From the NCBI GenBank assembly GCA_963798195.1, contig CAWCSF010000010.1, positions 124,001 to 188,000 on the forward strand: a stretch of DNA of 64,000 bases, given 5' to 3'. This stretch comes from CAVSRC01 sp963798195 (GTDB lineage Bacteria > Pseudomonadota > Alphaproteobacteria > Rhizobiales > Kaistiaceae). Under the pieces are notes generated by a model, which made no database searches, was not told the DNA's origin, and saw only the letters and a list, made by a program, of their open reading frames with translations. Both the position numbers and the translations under genes were made by a program. Shown here piece after piece: positions 16,206-24,960 of the stretch. The number at the start of each line of letters is the position of its first letter. Within the stretch, counting starts at the first letter, position 1.

Positions 16206-18125
16206 ATGCCCGTCAAACGGCTGACGTCATTATTTGGCGCCGTCGGCGCTATCGTTTTCGCAACAGGTCTGGCCTCGGCGGCGCCCTACAACGAAGCGCC
16301 GATGCTGGACGCAATGGTGAAGTCGGGCGCCTTGCCGCCCGTCGAGCAGCGCCTGCCGGAAAAGCCGCTGGTGCTGAAGCCGCTGGATTCCGTCGGCAAG
16401 TATGGCGGCGACTTCACCACGGGCCTGATCGGGTCAGGCGGTTCGGCGCACATGACGCGCTTCCACGCCTACGATCCACTGGTGCGCTTCACGGCCGACT
16501 GGTCGAGCGTCGAGCCGAACGTAGCCGAGAGCTACGAGGTCAACGACAACGCCACCGAGTTCACCTTCCATTTGCGCAAGGGCATGAAGTGGTCGGATGG
16601 CGAGCCCTTCACCGCCGACGATGTCATGTTCTGGTATGACGCCGTCCTCACCGATCCCGATATCAACATGCAGACGCCGACGTGGTTGAAGGCGGGCGGC
16701 AAGGTCGCGGTCTACACCAAGATCGACGACACCACGTTCAAGGTGACGTTCGAGAAGCCGAACGGTTTCTTCCTCCAGCAGATCGCCTGGGGCAACAACG
16801 ACCAGTCGACCCGCTTTCCCGCGCATTACCTCAAGCAGTTCCACGGCAAGTACAACAAGGACGCCGACAAGCTGGCGGCGGCGGCCAACCAGCAGGGCTG
16901 GGCGCAGCTCTTCGAGCAGAAGGCCGGCGTCGCGTTGATCGACAACTACTTCCGCAACCCCGACATGCCCGTGCTCACCGCCTGGAAGATGAAGGTGCCG
17001 ATGGGCGAGAGCACGTCGCAGGTCGTGACCGAGCGCAACCCCTACTACTGGAAGGTCGACACCGACGGGAACCAGCTCCCGTATTTCGATCACCTCAACT
17101 ACGACCTGGTGACCGACGAACAGGTGCTCCTGCTCAAGGTGATGCAGGGCGAAGTCGACATGATCGACCAGTACGTCGCGACGCCGAACAACAAGTCGGT
17201 GTTGTTCGATAACCAGAAGGCCGGCGGCTACAAGTTCTACGATCTGCTGCCCACCGAGCCGAACCAGATGGTGATCCAGCTCAACCTGACCCATCCCGAT
17301 CCGGTGAAGCGCGAACTGTTCAGCAACAAGGATTTCCGGATCGCGCTGTCGCTCGGTCTCGACCGCCAGGCGCTGATCGACGCGGTGTTCGTCGGCCAGG
17401 GCGAGGCGGCACAGCCGTCCATCCTGGAAGGAGACTCGCTTTACAACGAGCGGCTCGCCAAGCAGTACACCGAGTTCGATACCGCCAAGGCCAACGAGAT
17501 CCTCGACAAGATCATCCCCAACAAGAACGGGGATGGCATCCGCCTGGATTCACAGGGCCGGCCGGTGACGATCGTCTTCGAGCTCGACAACGCCCGCCAG
17601 ACCTTCCTGGACATGTTCCAGCTGATCATTCCCATGTGGAAGGAAATCGGGATCGATACCCAGATCCGCCCAATGGACCGTTCGCTGTGGGAGGTGAGGG
17701 TGCGCCGCGGCTATGAGTTCGATGCTACCGCCCATCGCTTCGGCGGCGGTGCCGGTCAGGCGGCCGTTCTCGACGCGCGCTACTTCGTGCCGAACAACTC
17801 GAACTCGATGTTCGCGCGCGGCTGGCAGATGTGGTTCTCCGACAAGGCGGATGCCAATGCGGTTGAGCCGACGGACGCCGCCAAGGAGATGATCGATCTC
17901 TACAACCAGGTGACGGCGACGGCAGACAGCGCCAAGCAGCTGGAATTGTTCAAGAAGATCCTCGATCTCAACGCGGATGCCTTCTACCTGATCGGCATCA
18001 CCCATCCGGCGAAGACCTACGGCGTCGTCAAGGCGGACATCGGCAACGTGCCCGGCATCATGCCGAACTCGTTCGGCTATCCGCAGCCGGGGCCGACCTT
18101 CGTCGAAACCTATTACCGCAAGTAG
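16206..18125 (+). CDS. ABC transporter substrate-binding protein, SBP_bac_5 (DppA/OppA) family
   Basis: 639 residues. The signal peptide (MPVKRLTSLFGAVGAIVFATGLASA) ends before APYNEAP. The mature protein has the SBP_bac_5 signature VEPNVAESYEVNDNATEFTFHLRKG with WSDGEPFTADDVMFWYDAV, and DFRIALSLGLDRQALIDAVF further on. The family binds oligopeptides, nickel or oligosaccharides in the periplasm. The LacI regulator and the glycoside hydrolase in the same cluster favour an oligosaccharide. GGGAGG precedes ATG 16206. A hairpin after the stop may make this gene more highly expressed than the rest of the operon. Confidence 0.9.
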   Translation: MPVKRLTSLFGAVGAIVFATGLASAAPYNEAPMLDAMVKSGALPPVEQRLPEKPLVLKPLDSVGKYGGDFTTGLIGSGGSAHMTRFHAYDPLVRFTADWSSVEPNVAESYEVNDNATEFTFHLRKGMKWSDGEPFTADDVMFWYDAVLTDPDINMQTPTWLKAGGKVAVYTKIDDTTFKVTFEKPNGFFLQQIAWGNNDQSTRFPAHYLKQFHGKYNKDADKLAAAANQQGWAQLFEQKAGVALIDNYFRNPDMPVLTAWKMKVPMGESTSQVVTERNPYYWKVDTDGNQLPYFDHLNYDLVTDEQVLLLKVMQGEVDMIDQYVATPNNKSVLFDNQKAGGYKFYDLLPTEPNQMVIQLNLTHPDPVKRELFSNKDFRIALSLGLDRQALIDAVFVGQGEAAQPSILEGDSLYNERLAKQYTEFDTAKANEILDKIIPNKNGDGIRLDSQGRPVTIVFELDNARQTFLDMFQLIIPMWKEIGIDTQIRPMDRSLWEVRVRRGYEFDATAHRFGGGAGQAAVLDARYFVPNNSNSMFARGWQMWFSDKADANAVEPTDAAKEMIDLYNQVTATADSAKQLELFKKILDLNADAFYLIGITHPAKTYGVVKADIGNVPGIMPNSFGYPQPGPTFVETYYRK

Positions 18126-18137
18126 CGGTACCTCCCG

Positions 18138-18176
18138 TGTCCGGCGCGTCCCTGCGGCGCGTCGGGCACCCCTTTT
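18138..18176 (+). terminator. Attenuator-like hairpin between the binding-protein and hydrolase genes
   Basis: In RNA, UGUCCGGCGCG (18138-18148) pairs over 11 bp, with two G-U pairs, with CGCGUCGGGCA (18158-18168), followed by CCCCTTTT. Such hairpins after binding-protein genes often cause partial termination and protect the upstream message. Confidence 0.55.
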
Positions 18177-18207
18177 CGTGCAGCCAAACAAGAAACGGAA
18201 AAACAAG

Positions 18208-20325
18208 ATGCTCGACGAGACACCCGCCGTCCGTGCCGAATCGCGTTCGCCAGAGTGGTACAAGACCGCCACGCGGTGGGCCCAGCTGACCCTCGTCGAG
18301 AACGATCCCGAAAGTTTCGACCTCGACTTCTGGCTCGACGTTTTCAAGCGCACGAAGTCGAACGCGACTTGCCTCTCCGCCGGCGGCTACATCGCCTACT
18401 ATCCCAGCGAGGTGCCGCTGCACTACGTCAGCAAGTACCTCAAGGGCCGTGATATCTTCGGCGAACTGGTCGATGGCTCCCGCGCGCTCGGCATGCACGT
18501 CATGGCGCGCGTCGATCCGCACGCCATCCACCAGGAGGCAGCCGACGCCCATCCGGAATGGATCCAGAAGCTGGCCGACGGTTCGCCGCGCCGGCATTGG
18601 TCGTATCCGAGCGTCTGGATCACCTGCGCCCTCGGCGACTACAACCGCGATTTCATGCCCAAGGTCGTCAAGGAAATCTGCGAGCGCTACGATATCGACG
18701 CGATCTTCGCCAACCGCTGGGCTGGCCACGGCATCTGCTACTGCGACAGCTGCAAGACCAACTTCAAGGCTGACACCGGCCGCGAACTGCCGAAGAAGCC
18801 CGACCCGACCGACGGCGACTGGCTTGCTTGGCAGGACTGGCGCAGCAAGCGCCTGACGGCGCAGATCGCCAACTGGAACAGTGTCGTGAAGTCGGTGCGC
18901 CCGCACGCCCGCTACATCCCCAACATGGGCGCGGAAAGCATCCTCGAATACGACCTCGGCTTCATCAAGGAGACCGCGCCGATCCTCTTCTGCGACCATC
19001 AGGGTCGCGCCGAGGTGACAGCGCCCTGGGCCAATGGCCGCAACGCCAAGCGTCTGCGCGGAGGGCTCGGCGACTGGCCGCTCGGCGGCCTGACGGGCAT
19101 CTGCCCGGGCGATCGGCACCGCTGGAAGGACGGCGTGCATGCGCCGGCCGAACTGCAGATGTGGCTGACCGCCGGAGCGGGGCAGGGGCTGCGGCCGTGG
19201 TTCACCAAGTTCAATGCCACCCACCCGGACGAGCGCTGGGTCGAGCCGCTGGTCGATTTCTACCAGCAGCACCACCGGATCGAGCCGAGCCTCGCTGGCA
19301 CCACGCCGTGGGCCGAGATCGCCGTGCTCGATCCGAGCACGACGCTGCGCGCGTACGACCATGAAGCGCGCAAGGGACCGGAACAGCACGAGCTCGGCGT
19401 TTACCATGCGCTGGTCGAAGCCGGACTGCCATTCGAGTTCATGTCCGACCGCCGGCTCGATGAGCCGGTCCTGAAGAACTACAAGGTGCTGGTCGCCGCC
19501 AACGCCGCCCGCCTGTCGGACGCGCAGTGCAAGGCGCTCCGCGACTACGTCGCCGCGGGCGGCGGCCTCGTCGCCGGCTACGAGACCTCGCTCTACGACG
19601 AGAGCGGCAAGCGGCGGAAGGATTTCGGCCTCGCCGATCTCTTCGGCGTTTCGCTCGCCGGCGAAACGCGTGGGCCATTGCAGAACACCTACATGTCGAT
19701 CGATGTCGACGGGAAGCACCCGCTGACCAGGCCGTATGGCACGGCGCGGCGCATGCTGGGCGGCACGCGGCATGTCCCGGTCAAGGTGACCGGCGATGCA
19801 GCGGTGCCCTTCAAGTTCTTCCCCGACTTCCCCGACCTGCCGATGGAAGAGGTCTATCCGCGCGGCGAGCCGGATGCCCCCGCGGTGGTGGCGCGCGAAC
19901 TGCCCGGCGGCGGGCGCGTGGTGTTCATGCCCTTCAACATCGGCGAGATCTTCTGGGACATGCTCCAGCCCGACCACGGCGCGCTCATAGAGGGGGCGTT
20001 GCGCTGGGCGATGAAGGCAAGGCCGACGATTGAAGTATCGGGCAAGGGCGTTGTCGACATGGCCGTGCGCGAGGGCAAGGACGCGACCGTCGTCCACCTC
20101 GTCAACCTGACCAATCCGATGATGATGAAAGGGCCGCTGCGCGAGTGGATACCGTGCCCGGAGCAGACGATCTCGGTCGCCGTCCCGGCCGGCCGCGAGG
20201 TGACGGGCGTGCGTCTGGTTGTCGCCGGCAAGGAGGCCGCGACGCGGCGCGACGGTGACCGGCTGCTCATCACCGTGCCGCCGTTCGAGCGCGAGGAGGT
20301 CGTGCGCATCGAGCGAAAGGGATAG
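18208..20325 (+). CDS. Putative glycoside hydrolase (GHL6-like TIM barrel with trimerisation-type domain)
   Basis: 705 residues with no signal peptide, so cytoplasmic. The N-terminal half looks like a hypothetical glycosyl hydrolase barrel: LGMHVMARVDPHAIHQEAADAHPEWIQ, YDIDAIFANRWAG and a Cys cluster ICYCDSCKTNF. Residues about 385-560 resemble the beta-galactosidase trimerisation (class I glutamine-amidotransferase-like) domain: ALVEAGLPFEFMSDRRLDEP, NAARLSDAQCKALRDYVAAGGGLVAGY. It sits between the binding protein and permease genes of one ABC importer and probably cleaves the imported oligosaccharide. I cannot name the substrate or the catalytic acids. ATG 18208 follows an A-rich stretch with GGAAA. 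Confidence 0.7.
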   Translation: MLDETPAVRAESRSPEWYKTATRWAQLTLVENDPESFDLDFWLDVFKRTKSNATCLSAGGYIAYYPSEVPLHYVSKYLKGRDIFGELVDGSRALGMHVMARVDPHAIHQEAADAHPEWIQKLADGSPRRHWSYPSVWITCALGDYNRDFMPKVVKEICERYDIDAIFANRWAGHGICYCDSCKTNFKADTGRELPKKPDPTDGDWLAWQDWRSKRLTAQIANWNSVVKSVRPHARYIPNMGAESILEYDLGFIKETAPILFCDHQGRAEVTAPWANGRNAKRLRGGLGDWPLGGLTGICPGDRHRWKDGVHAPAELQMWLTAGAGQGLRPWFTKFNATHPDERWVEPLVDFYQQHHRIEPSLAGTTPWAEIAVLDPSTTLRAYDHEARKGPEQHELGVYHALVEAGLPFEFMSDRRLDEPVLKNYKVLVAANAARLSDAQCKALRDYVAAGGGLVAGYETSLYDESGKRRKDFGLADLFGVSLAGETRGPLQNTYMSIDVDGKHPLTRPYGTARRMLGGTRHVPVKVTGDAAVPFKFFPDFPDLPMEEVYPRGEPDAPAVVARELPGGGRVVFMPFNIGEIFWDMLQPDHGALIEGALRWAMKARPTIEVSGKGVVDMAVREGKDATVVHLVNLTNPMMMKGPLREWIPCPEQTISVAVPAGREVTGVRLVVAGKEAATRRDGDRLLITVPPFEREEVVRIERKG

Positions 20326-20358
20326 GCTGGGCCAGAGTACCGCAGGGGCAGCAGGGCG

Positions 20359-21345
20359 ATGACCGGATTCATCATCCGCCGAATCCTCTACATGATCCCG
20401 ACCCTGATCGGCATCTCGTTCGTGTCGTTCATGATCATCCAGCTGCCCCCGGGCGACTTCCTGACCACCGTGCTGGCCTACATCGCCGATACGCAGGGGC
20501 AGGTCAGTCCCGAACTGGAAGCGCAGATGCGCGCCCAGTACGGGCTCGATCAGCCTCTGGTCGTCCAGTACTTCACGTGGATGAAGGGCATCGTCCTGCA
20601 TGGCGATTTCGGCTGGTCCTTCGGTTGGGGCCAGCCGGTGTCGAAGCTGCTCGGCAATTCCATCGGCCTGACGCTGCTCGTGTCCGGCTGCTCGCTGGTC
20701 TTCGTCTGGGTGGTGGCGCTGCCGATCGGCATCTATTCGGCGTGGCGCCGCTATTCCATCGGCGACCACGTCTTCACCTTCTTCGGCTTCCTCGGCCTCG
20801 CGATTCCCAACTTCCTGCTGGCGCTGGCGCTGATGGTGATCGGCTACAAGGTCTTCGGGCTCAACGTCGGCGGCCTTTTCTCGCCGGGCATGGCGGCGCA
20901 GCCGTGGAGCTGGGCGAAGTTCGTTGATCTCATGGCGCATGTCTGGGTGCCGGTGATCGTGGTTGGCACGTCGGGCACGGCGGCGCTCATCCGCATCATG
21001 CGCGCCAACCTCGCCGACGAGCTGGAAAAGCCCTATGTCGTCACGGCGCGGGCGAAGGGACTGTCCGAGCGGACAATCCTCTTCCGCTATCCGGTGCGCA
21101 TCGCGCTCAATCCGTTCGTCTCGACCATCGGCTGGCTGCTGCCGGCGCTGGTTTCCGGCGTCACCATTACGGCGATCGTACTCAACCTGCCGACCGCCGG
21201 GCCGATCCTCATTCGCGCGCTGGTGGCGCAGGACATGTACCTCGCCGGCAGCATCATCTTCCTGCTCAGCTTCCTGACGCTGGTCGGCATGCTGATCTCG
21301 GACATCCTGCTGGCGATGCTCGATCCGCGCATCAGGCTCCGGTAG
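20359..21345 (+). CDS. ABC transporter permease, DppB/OppB family
   Basis: 328 residues with about six membrane helices. The N-terminus is the typical MTGFIIRRILYMIPTLIGISFVSFMIIQLPPGDF; the EAA loop that contacts the ATPase is ELEKPYVVTARAKGLSERTILFRYPVRIALNPF. It forms the inner-membrane channel with the next gene's product. It starts 33 bp after the hydrolase stop and ends 5 bp before the second permease. Confidence 0.92.
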   Translation: MTGFIIRRILYMIPTLIGISFVSFMIIQLPPGDFLTTVLAYIADTQGQVSPELEAQMRAQYGLDQPLVVQYFTWMKGIVLHGDFGWSFGWGQPVSKLLGNSIGLTLLVSGCSLVFVWVVALPIGIYSAWRRYSIGDHVFTFFGFLGLAIPNFLLALALMVIGYKVFGLNVGGLFSPGMAAQPWSWAKFVDLMAHVWVPVIVVGTSGTAALIRIMRANLADELEKPYVVTARAKGLSERTILFRYPVRIALNPFVSTIGWLLPALVSGVTITAIVLNLPTAGPILIRALVAQDMYLAGSIIFLLSFLTLVGMLISDILLAMLDPRIRLR

Positions 21346-21350
21346 CGGCG

Positions 21351-22532
21351 ATGACGCTGACCGCACTGCCGCCGGACGGAGAGGGCGAAACGCTGGTCGA
21401 CGAGACGACCTCCGGCATCGTCTCGACGTACGGCTCCAAGGTCGAAACGCTCGGCCACTGGCGGCTGATCTGGCTCAAGTTCCTCGAGCAGAAGCTGGCT
21501 GTTGCCGCCGGTATTGTCGTCTTGCTCTTCTATCTCGTTGCGTTGTTCGCGGACTTCCTGGCGCCGTTCGATCCGCAGAAGGCGCTGCCGCGCTTCACCT
21601 ACGCGCCGCCGCAGGGCGTGCATTTCCTGTTGACCGGGCCGGATGGTTCGACCCGCTTTCAGCTCTATACCCACGGCTACAAGGTGACGGTCGATCCGGA
21701 AGCGCTGCGCCGCGTCTTCGTTGTCGACGAGAGCAGTATCGTGCCGCTCAAGCTCTTCGCGCATGGGCCGAAGTACAGGCTGTTCGGCATCTTCCCGACC
21801 GACATCCATCTGCTCGGGCCGGAGAAGGCGAGCGACCCGTTCTTCCTGCTCGGCGCCGACCGCATCGGCCGCGACGCTTTCTCCCGCGTCATTCACGGCA
21901 CGCGCGTCTCGATGTCGATCGGCCTTGTCGGCGTCGCTGTCAGCCTGTTCCTCGGCATGCTGCTCGGCGGCGTCTCCGGCTATTACGGCGGCGCCGTCGA
22001 CACCGCCATCCAGCGCCTGATCGAGATACTGAGCTCGATGCCGACCATTCCGCTGTGGATGGGACTGGCCGCGGCGATCCCGCTCACCTGGTCGCCGCTG
22101 AATGTCTACTTCACGATCACCATCATCGTGTCGCTGCTCGGCTGGACGGCGCTCGCGCGCCAGGTGCGTGGCCGCTTCATGGCGCTGAAGAGCGAGGCTT
22201 TCGTTACGGCGGCGCAACTCGACGGCTCGTCGGAACTGCGCATCATCTTTCGCCACATGATGCCGTCGCTCACCAGCCACATCATCGCCACGCTGACGCT
22301 CGCGATCCCCGCGATGATCATCGCCGAGACGTCGCTCTCTTTCCTGGGCATCGGCCTGAAGCCGCCGGTGGTGAGCTGGGGCGTCATCCTTCAGGACTCG
22401 CAGAATGTGCGTGCCGTGGCGCAGGCGCCATGGCTGCTTATCTGGCCGGGCGGGGCGGTGGTGCTGGCCGTGCTCGCGTTCAACTTCCTCGGCGACGGTC
22501 TCCGCGACGCCGCCGACCCCTATTCGCACTAG
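21351..22532 (+). CDS. ABC transporter permease, DppC/OppC family
   Basis: 393 residues, longer than the usual ~300 because of a periplasmic insert of about 100 residues between the first helix and the core (about 75-165: FTYAPPQGVHFLLTGPDGST and FGIFPTDIHLLGPEK). The core has GADRIGRDAFSRVIHGTRVSMSIGLVGV and the EAA loop ALKSEAFVTAAQLDGSSELRIIFRHMMPS. The same insert type occurs in OppC/YejE-like permeases. It pairs with the permease just upstream; the ATPase gene follows 8 bp downstream. Confidence 0.92.
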   Translation: MTLTALPPDGEGETLVDETTSGIVSTYGSKVETLGHWRLIWLKFLEQKLAVAAGIVVLLFYLVALFADFLAPFDPQKALPRFTYAPPQGVHFLLTGPDGSTRFQLYTHGYKVTVDPEALRRVFVVDESSIVPLKLFAHGPKYRLFGIFPTDIHLLGPEKASDPFFLLGADRIGRDAFSRVIHGTRVSMSIGLVGVAVSLFLGMLLGGVSGYYGGAVDTAIQRLIEILSSMPTIPLWMGLAAAIPLTWSPLNVYFTITIIVSLLGWTALARQVRGRFMALKSEAFVTAAQLDGSSELRIIFRHMMPSLTSHIIATLTLAIPAMIIAETSLSFLGIGLKPPVVSWGVILQDSQNVRAVAQAPWLLIWPGGAVVLAVLAFNFLGDGLRDAADPYSH

Positions 22533-22540
22533 GTGCCGCG

Positions 22541-24253
22541 ATGAGCGCCGCCGAAAGCAAGCCCGTCATCTCCGTCAGGGGCCTGACCGTGGATTTCGCG
22601 CTCCGCCGCGGTCCGTTCCGCGCCGTCTCCGACGTCAGTTTCGATCTTCTGCCCGGGCGCACGCTCTGCATCGTCGGCGAGAGCGGCTCGGGCAAGACCG
22701 TCACCGGCCGCGCCCTCATGCAGATTGTCGGCCGGCCCGGCCGCGTGGTGGGCGGATCGATCGAACTGCGCCGCACGGATGACAGCATCGTCGATCTCGC
22801 GCAGCTTGATCCGCGCGGCGAGGAAATCCGCGCCTATCGCGGCCGCGACATGGCGATGATCTTCCAGGAGCCGATGAGCTCCATGTCGCCGGTGCATACC
22901 ATCGGCTTCCAGATCATCGAGGCGCTGCAACTGCACCTGCGCATGAGCAAGCCGCAGGCGCGTGCCCGCGCCATCGAATTGCTGCGCAGCGTCGAGATTC
23001 CCGACCCGGAGCGCACCGTCGACGGCCATTCGTTCGAGTATTCCGGCGGCATGCTGCAACGGGCGATGATCGCCATGGCGCTTGCCGGCGGCCCCCGGGT
23101 GCTCATCGCCGATGAGCCGACCACGGCGCTCGACGTGACCACCCAGGCCGAAATCCTCGATCTGATGAAGCGTCTCCAGCAGAGCCGCGACATGGCGCTG
23201 CTTCTCATCACCCACGATCTCGGCATCGTCGCCGAGGTGGCTGACGAGGTCGCGGTGATGCGCCACGGCAAGATCGTCGAGCACCGGCCGGTCGATGCGA
23301 TCTTCCACGACCCGCAGCATCCCTATACGCGCCAGCTGCTCGCCTCGACCGTAAAGCTGGAGCACGGCGCCGCCGAACGCGCCGCGCGGGCGGCGAAGGC
23401 GGACCAGCCGATCCTGTCGGTGCGCGGATTGACCAAGGATTTCGACCTTAGCACCGGGTGGTTCAAGCGGCATCGCCGGTCGCTCCGTGCGGTCGAACTC
23501 GGTCGACCTAGACCTGATGCCCGGAAAGACGCTGGGCATCGTCGGCGAGAGCGGCTCGGGCAAGACGACGGTCGGCCGGCTTATCCTGCGGATCGCCGAG
23601 GCGACCGAGGGGAGCATCCACTATCGCGACAAGGCGGGGGCGGAGGTCGACGTGCGCAGCCTCGGCCGGCGGCAACTCCGCCAGTTCCATTCCGACGTGC
23701 GGCTGGTGTTCCAGGATCCGTACGCTTCGCTCAATCCGCGCATGACCGTGAAGGAGATCGTCGGCGATCCGCTGGTCGTGCGCGGCACGTCGCGCGGCAA
23801 GGCGTTGCAGGAGCGGGTGGAGGAGCTGCTGACGTTGTCGGTCTCGACCCGCAGGCGATGGAGCGCTATCCGCACGCCTTCTCCGGCGGTCAGCGCCAGC
23901 GCATCGGTATAGCCCGCGCGCTCGCGCTCGATCCGCGCATCATCATCGCCGACGAGGCGACCTCGGCGCTCGACGTATCGATCCGCAGCCAGATCCTCGA
24001 TCTGCTGCTCGCAATCCAGAAGCGGCTCAACCTCAGCTTCATCTTCATCAGCCACGATATCAGCGTCGTGCGCTACTTCTGCGACACGGTGGCGGTGATG
24101 CATCGCGGCCGCGTGGTCGAGGTCGGCACCGCCGACCAGATCTGCACGGCGCCACGCGAGGACTACACCAAGGCATTGATTTCCGCGGTGCCCAGTCCGG
24201 ACCCGCGCCACAAGCGCATGATGCACCGCGTCCGCCTCGGCGCCGCGCACTGA
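22541..24253 (+). CDS. Fused double ABC ATPase (DppD-DppF type), with two frameshifts
   Basis: About 570 residues when repaired. The first ATPase has Walker A GESGSGKTVTGRAL, signature YSGGMLQRAMIAMAL and Walker B VLIADEPTTALDV. The second has GESGSGKTTVGRLI, signature FSGGQRQRIGIARAL and Walker B IIIADEATSALDV. It energises the importer encoded upstream. The frame shifts twice inside the second ATPase: one extra A at 23496-23497 (GTCGAACTC for GTCGACTC), and one missing base at about 23830-23835 that restores the frame before VGLDPQAMERYPHAFSGG. The segment between reads perfectly in the other frame, so the gene is probably intact. Confidence 0.9.
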   Translation: MSAAESKPVISVRGLTVDFALRRGPFRAVSDVSFDLLPGRTLCIVGESGSGKTVTGRALMQIVGRPGRVVGGSIELRRTDDSIVDLAQLDPRGEEIRAYRGRDMAMIFQEPMSSMSPVHTIGFQIIEALQLHLRMSKPQARARAIELLRSVEIPDPERTVDGHSFEYSGGMLQRAMIAMALAGGPRVLIADEPTTALDVTTQAEILDLMKRLQQSRDMALLLITHDLGIVAEVADEVAVMRHGKIVEHRPVDAIFHDPQHPYTRQLLASTVKLEHGAAERAARAAKADQPILSVRGLTKDFDLSTGWFKRHRRSLRAVELGRPRPDARKDAGHRRRERLGQDDGRPAYPADRRGDRGEHPLSRQGGGGGRRAQPRPAATPPVPFRRAAGVPGSVRFAQSAHDREGDRRRSAGRARHVARQGVAGAGGGAADVVGLDPQAMERYPHAFSGGQRQRIGIARALALDPRIIIADEATSALDVSIRSQILDLLLAIQKRLNLSFIFISHDISVVRYFCDTVAVMHRGRVVEVGTADQICTAPREDYTKALISAVPSPDPRHKRMMHRVRLGAAH

Positions 24254-24263
24254 ACGCAGGCGG

Positions 24264-24935
24264 TTAAGCCGCGGGCGTCTGCCGTGCCGCCGCCTCGTAC
24301 CGGTCGAGCATGAGGCGGAACGTCTTCTGCAATTCGGTCTCGATCTCGGGCCGCTTCTCCAGTCGGCTGAGCACCAGCCCGGCTGCTTCGATCGTCGACA
24401 GGCCCTCGCGCCGCGCCTCGCGCCGTAGGCGGCCATAGAGCGAGGGGTGCTTCGGCTTCAGGGCGATCCGCTTGCTCTTCAGCAGCCACGCGTTCCGCCA
24501 CCACAGCGTCTTCGCCTGGCTCCACGTTCCGTCGAGCAGGATGACGCCCTCGATTTCGGAGAGCGCCGAGTTCTGGTGGTCCACCGCCTTGCCTTTGCGG
24601 TCGAAGACGGCGACGTCGCGGTCCGGCGGAAAGTCGCTGGCCTTGGCGGAACCGAGGAACAGCGTGGCCCAGCGTTTCGGATCGGCCGGGCGGCCGAGCG
24701 CCTTGGCCAGGCTTGGCCACGACAGGCCGACACGGAATGTTGCGTCCGTGAACTGTTGCGCCGCAAGACGCGCCGTGCCGAGGAACTTGTCCTGCTCCTG
24801 CGGGTGCTGGAGGATCAGCAGGCTGATGCGGTTGGCGAGCGGCGTGACCTCGTCGCAGACGCAGAGCGCCAGCGGCTTCAGGCAGCGCGGGCAGACCGGC
24901 GTGTCCGGGTCGAACACCGGTTCGTTTCTGGCCAT
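24264..24935 (-). CDS. DTW-domain protein, probable tRNA acp3U transferase
   Basis: 223 residues. Four cysteines near the N-terminus (C15, C18, C25, C27; CPRCLKPLALCVC) look like a zinc site, and LLDGTWSQAKTLWWRN at about 133-148 is the DTW motif. The family (E. coli TapT/YfiP) transfers the 3-amino-3-carboxypropyl group of S-adenosylmethionine to uridine in tRNA. The length is normal. It is convergent with the ABC ATPase gene (10 bp apart). Confidence 0.85.
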   Translation of the reverse strand: MARNEPVFDPDTPVCPRCLKPLALCVCDEVTPLANRISLLILQHPQEQDKFLGTARLAAQQFTDATFRVGLSWPSLAKALGRPADPKRWATLFLGSAKASDFPPDRDVAVFDRKGKAVDHQNSALSEIEGVILLDGTWSQAKTLWWRNAWLLKSKRIALKPKHPSLYGRLRREARREGLSTIEAAGLVLSRLEKRPEIETELQKTFRLMLDRYEAAARQTPAA

Positions 24936-24960
24936 GGTGGGTCCTGTCTCGCGTCCGACC

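Noticed and set aside
18058..21366. 1102-codon open frame on the minus strand
   Set aside because: It is antisense to the hydrolase and permease genes, which have clear family motifs. Its protein is Arg/His/Asp-rich nonsense.
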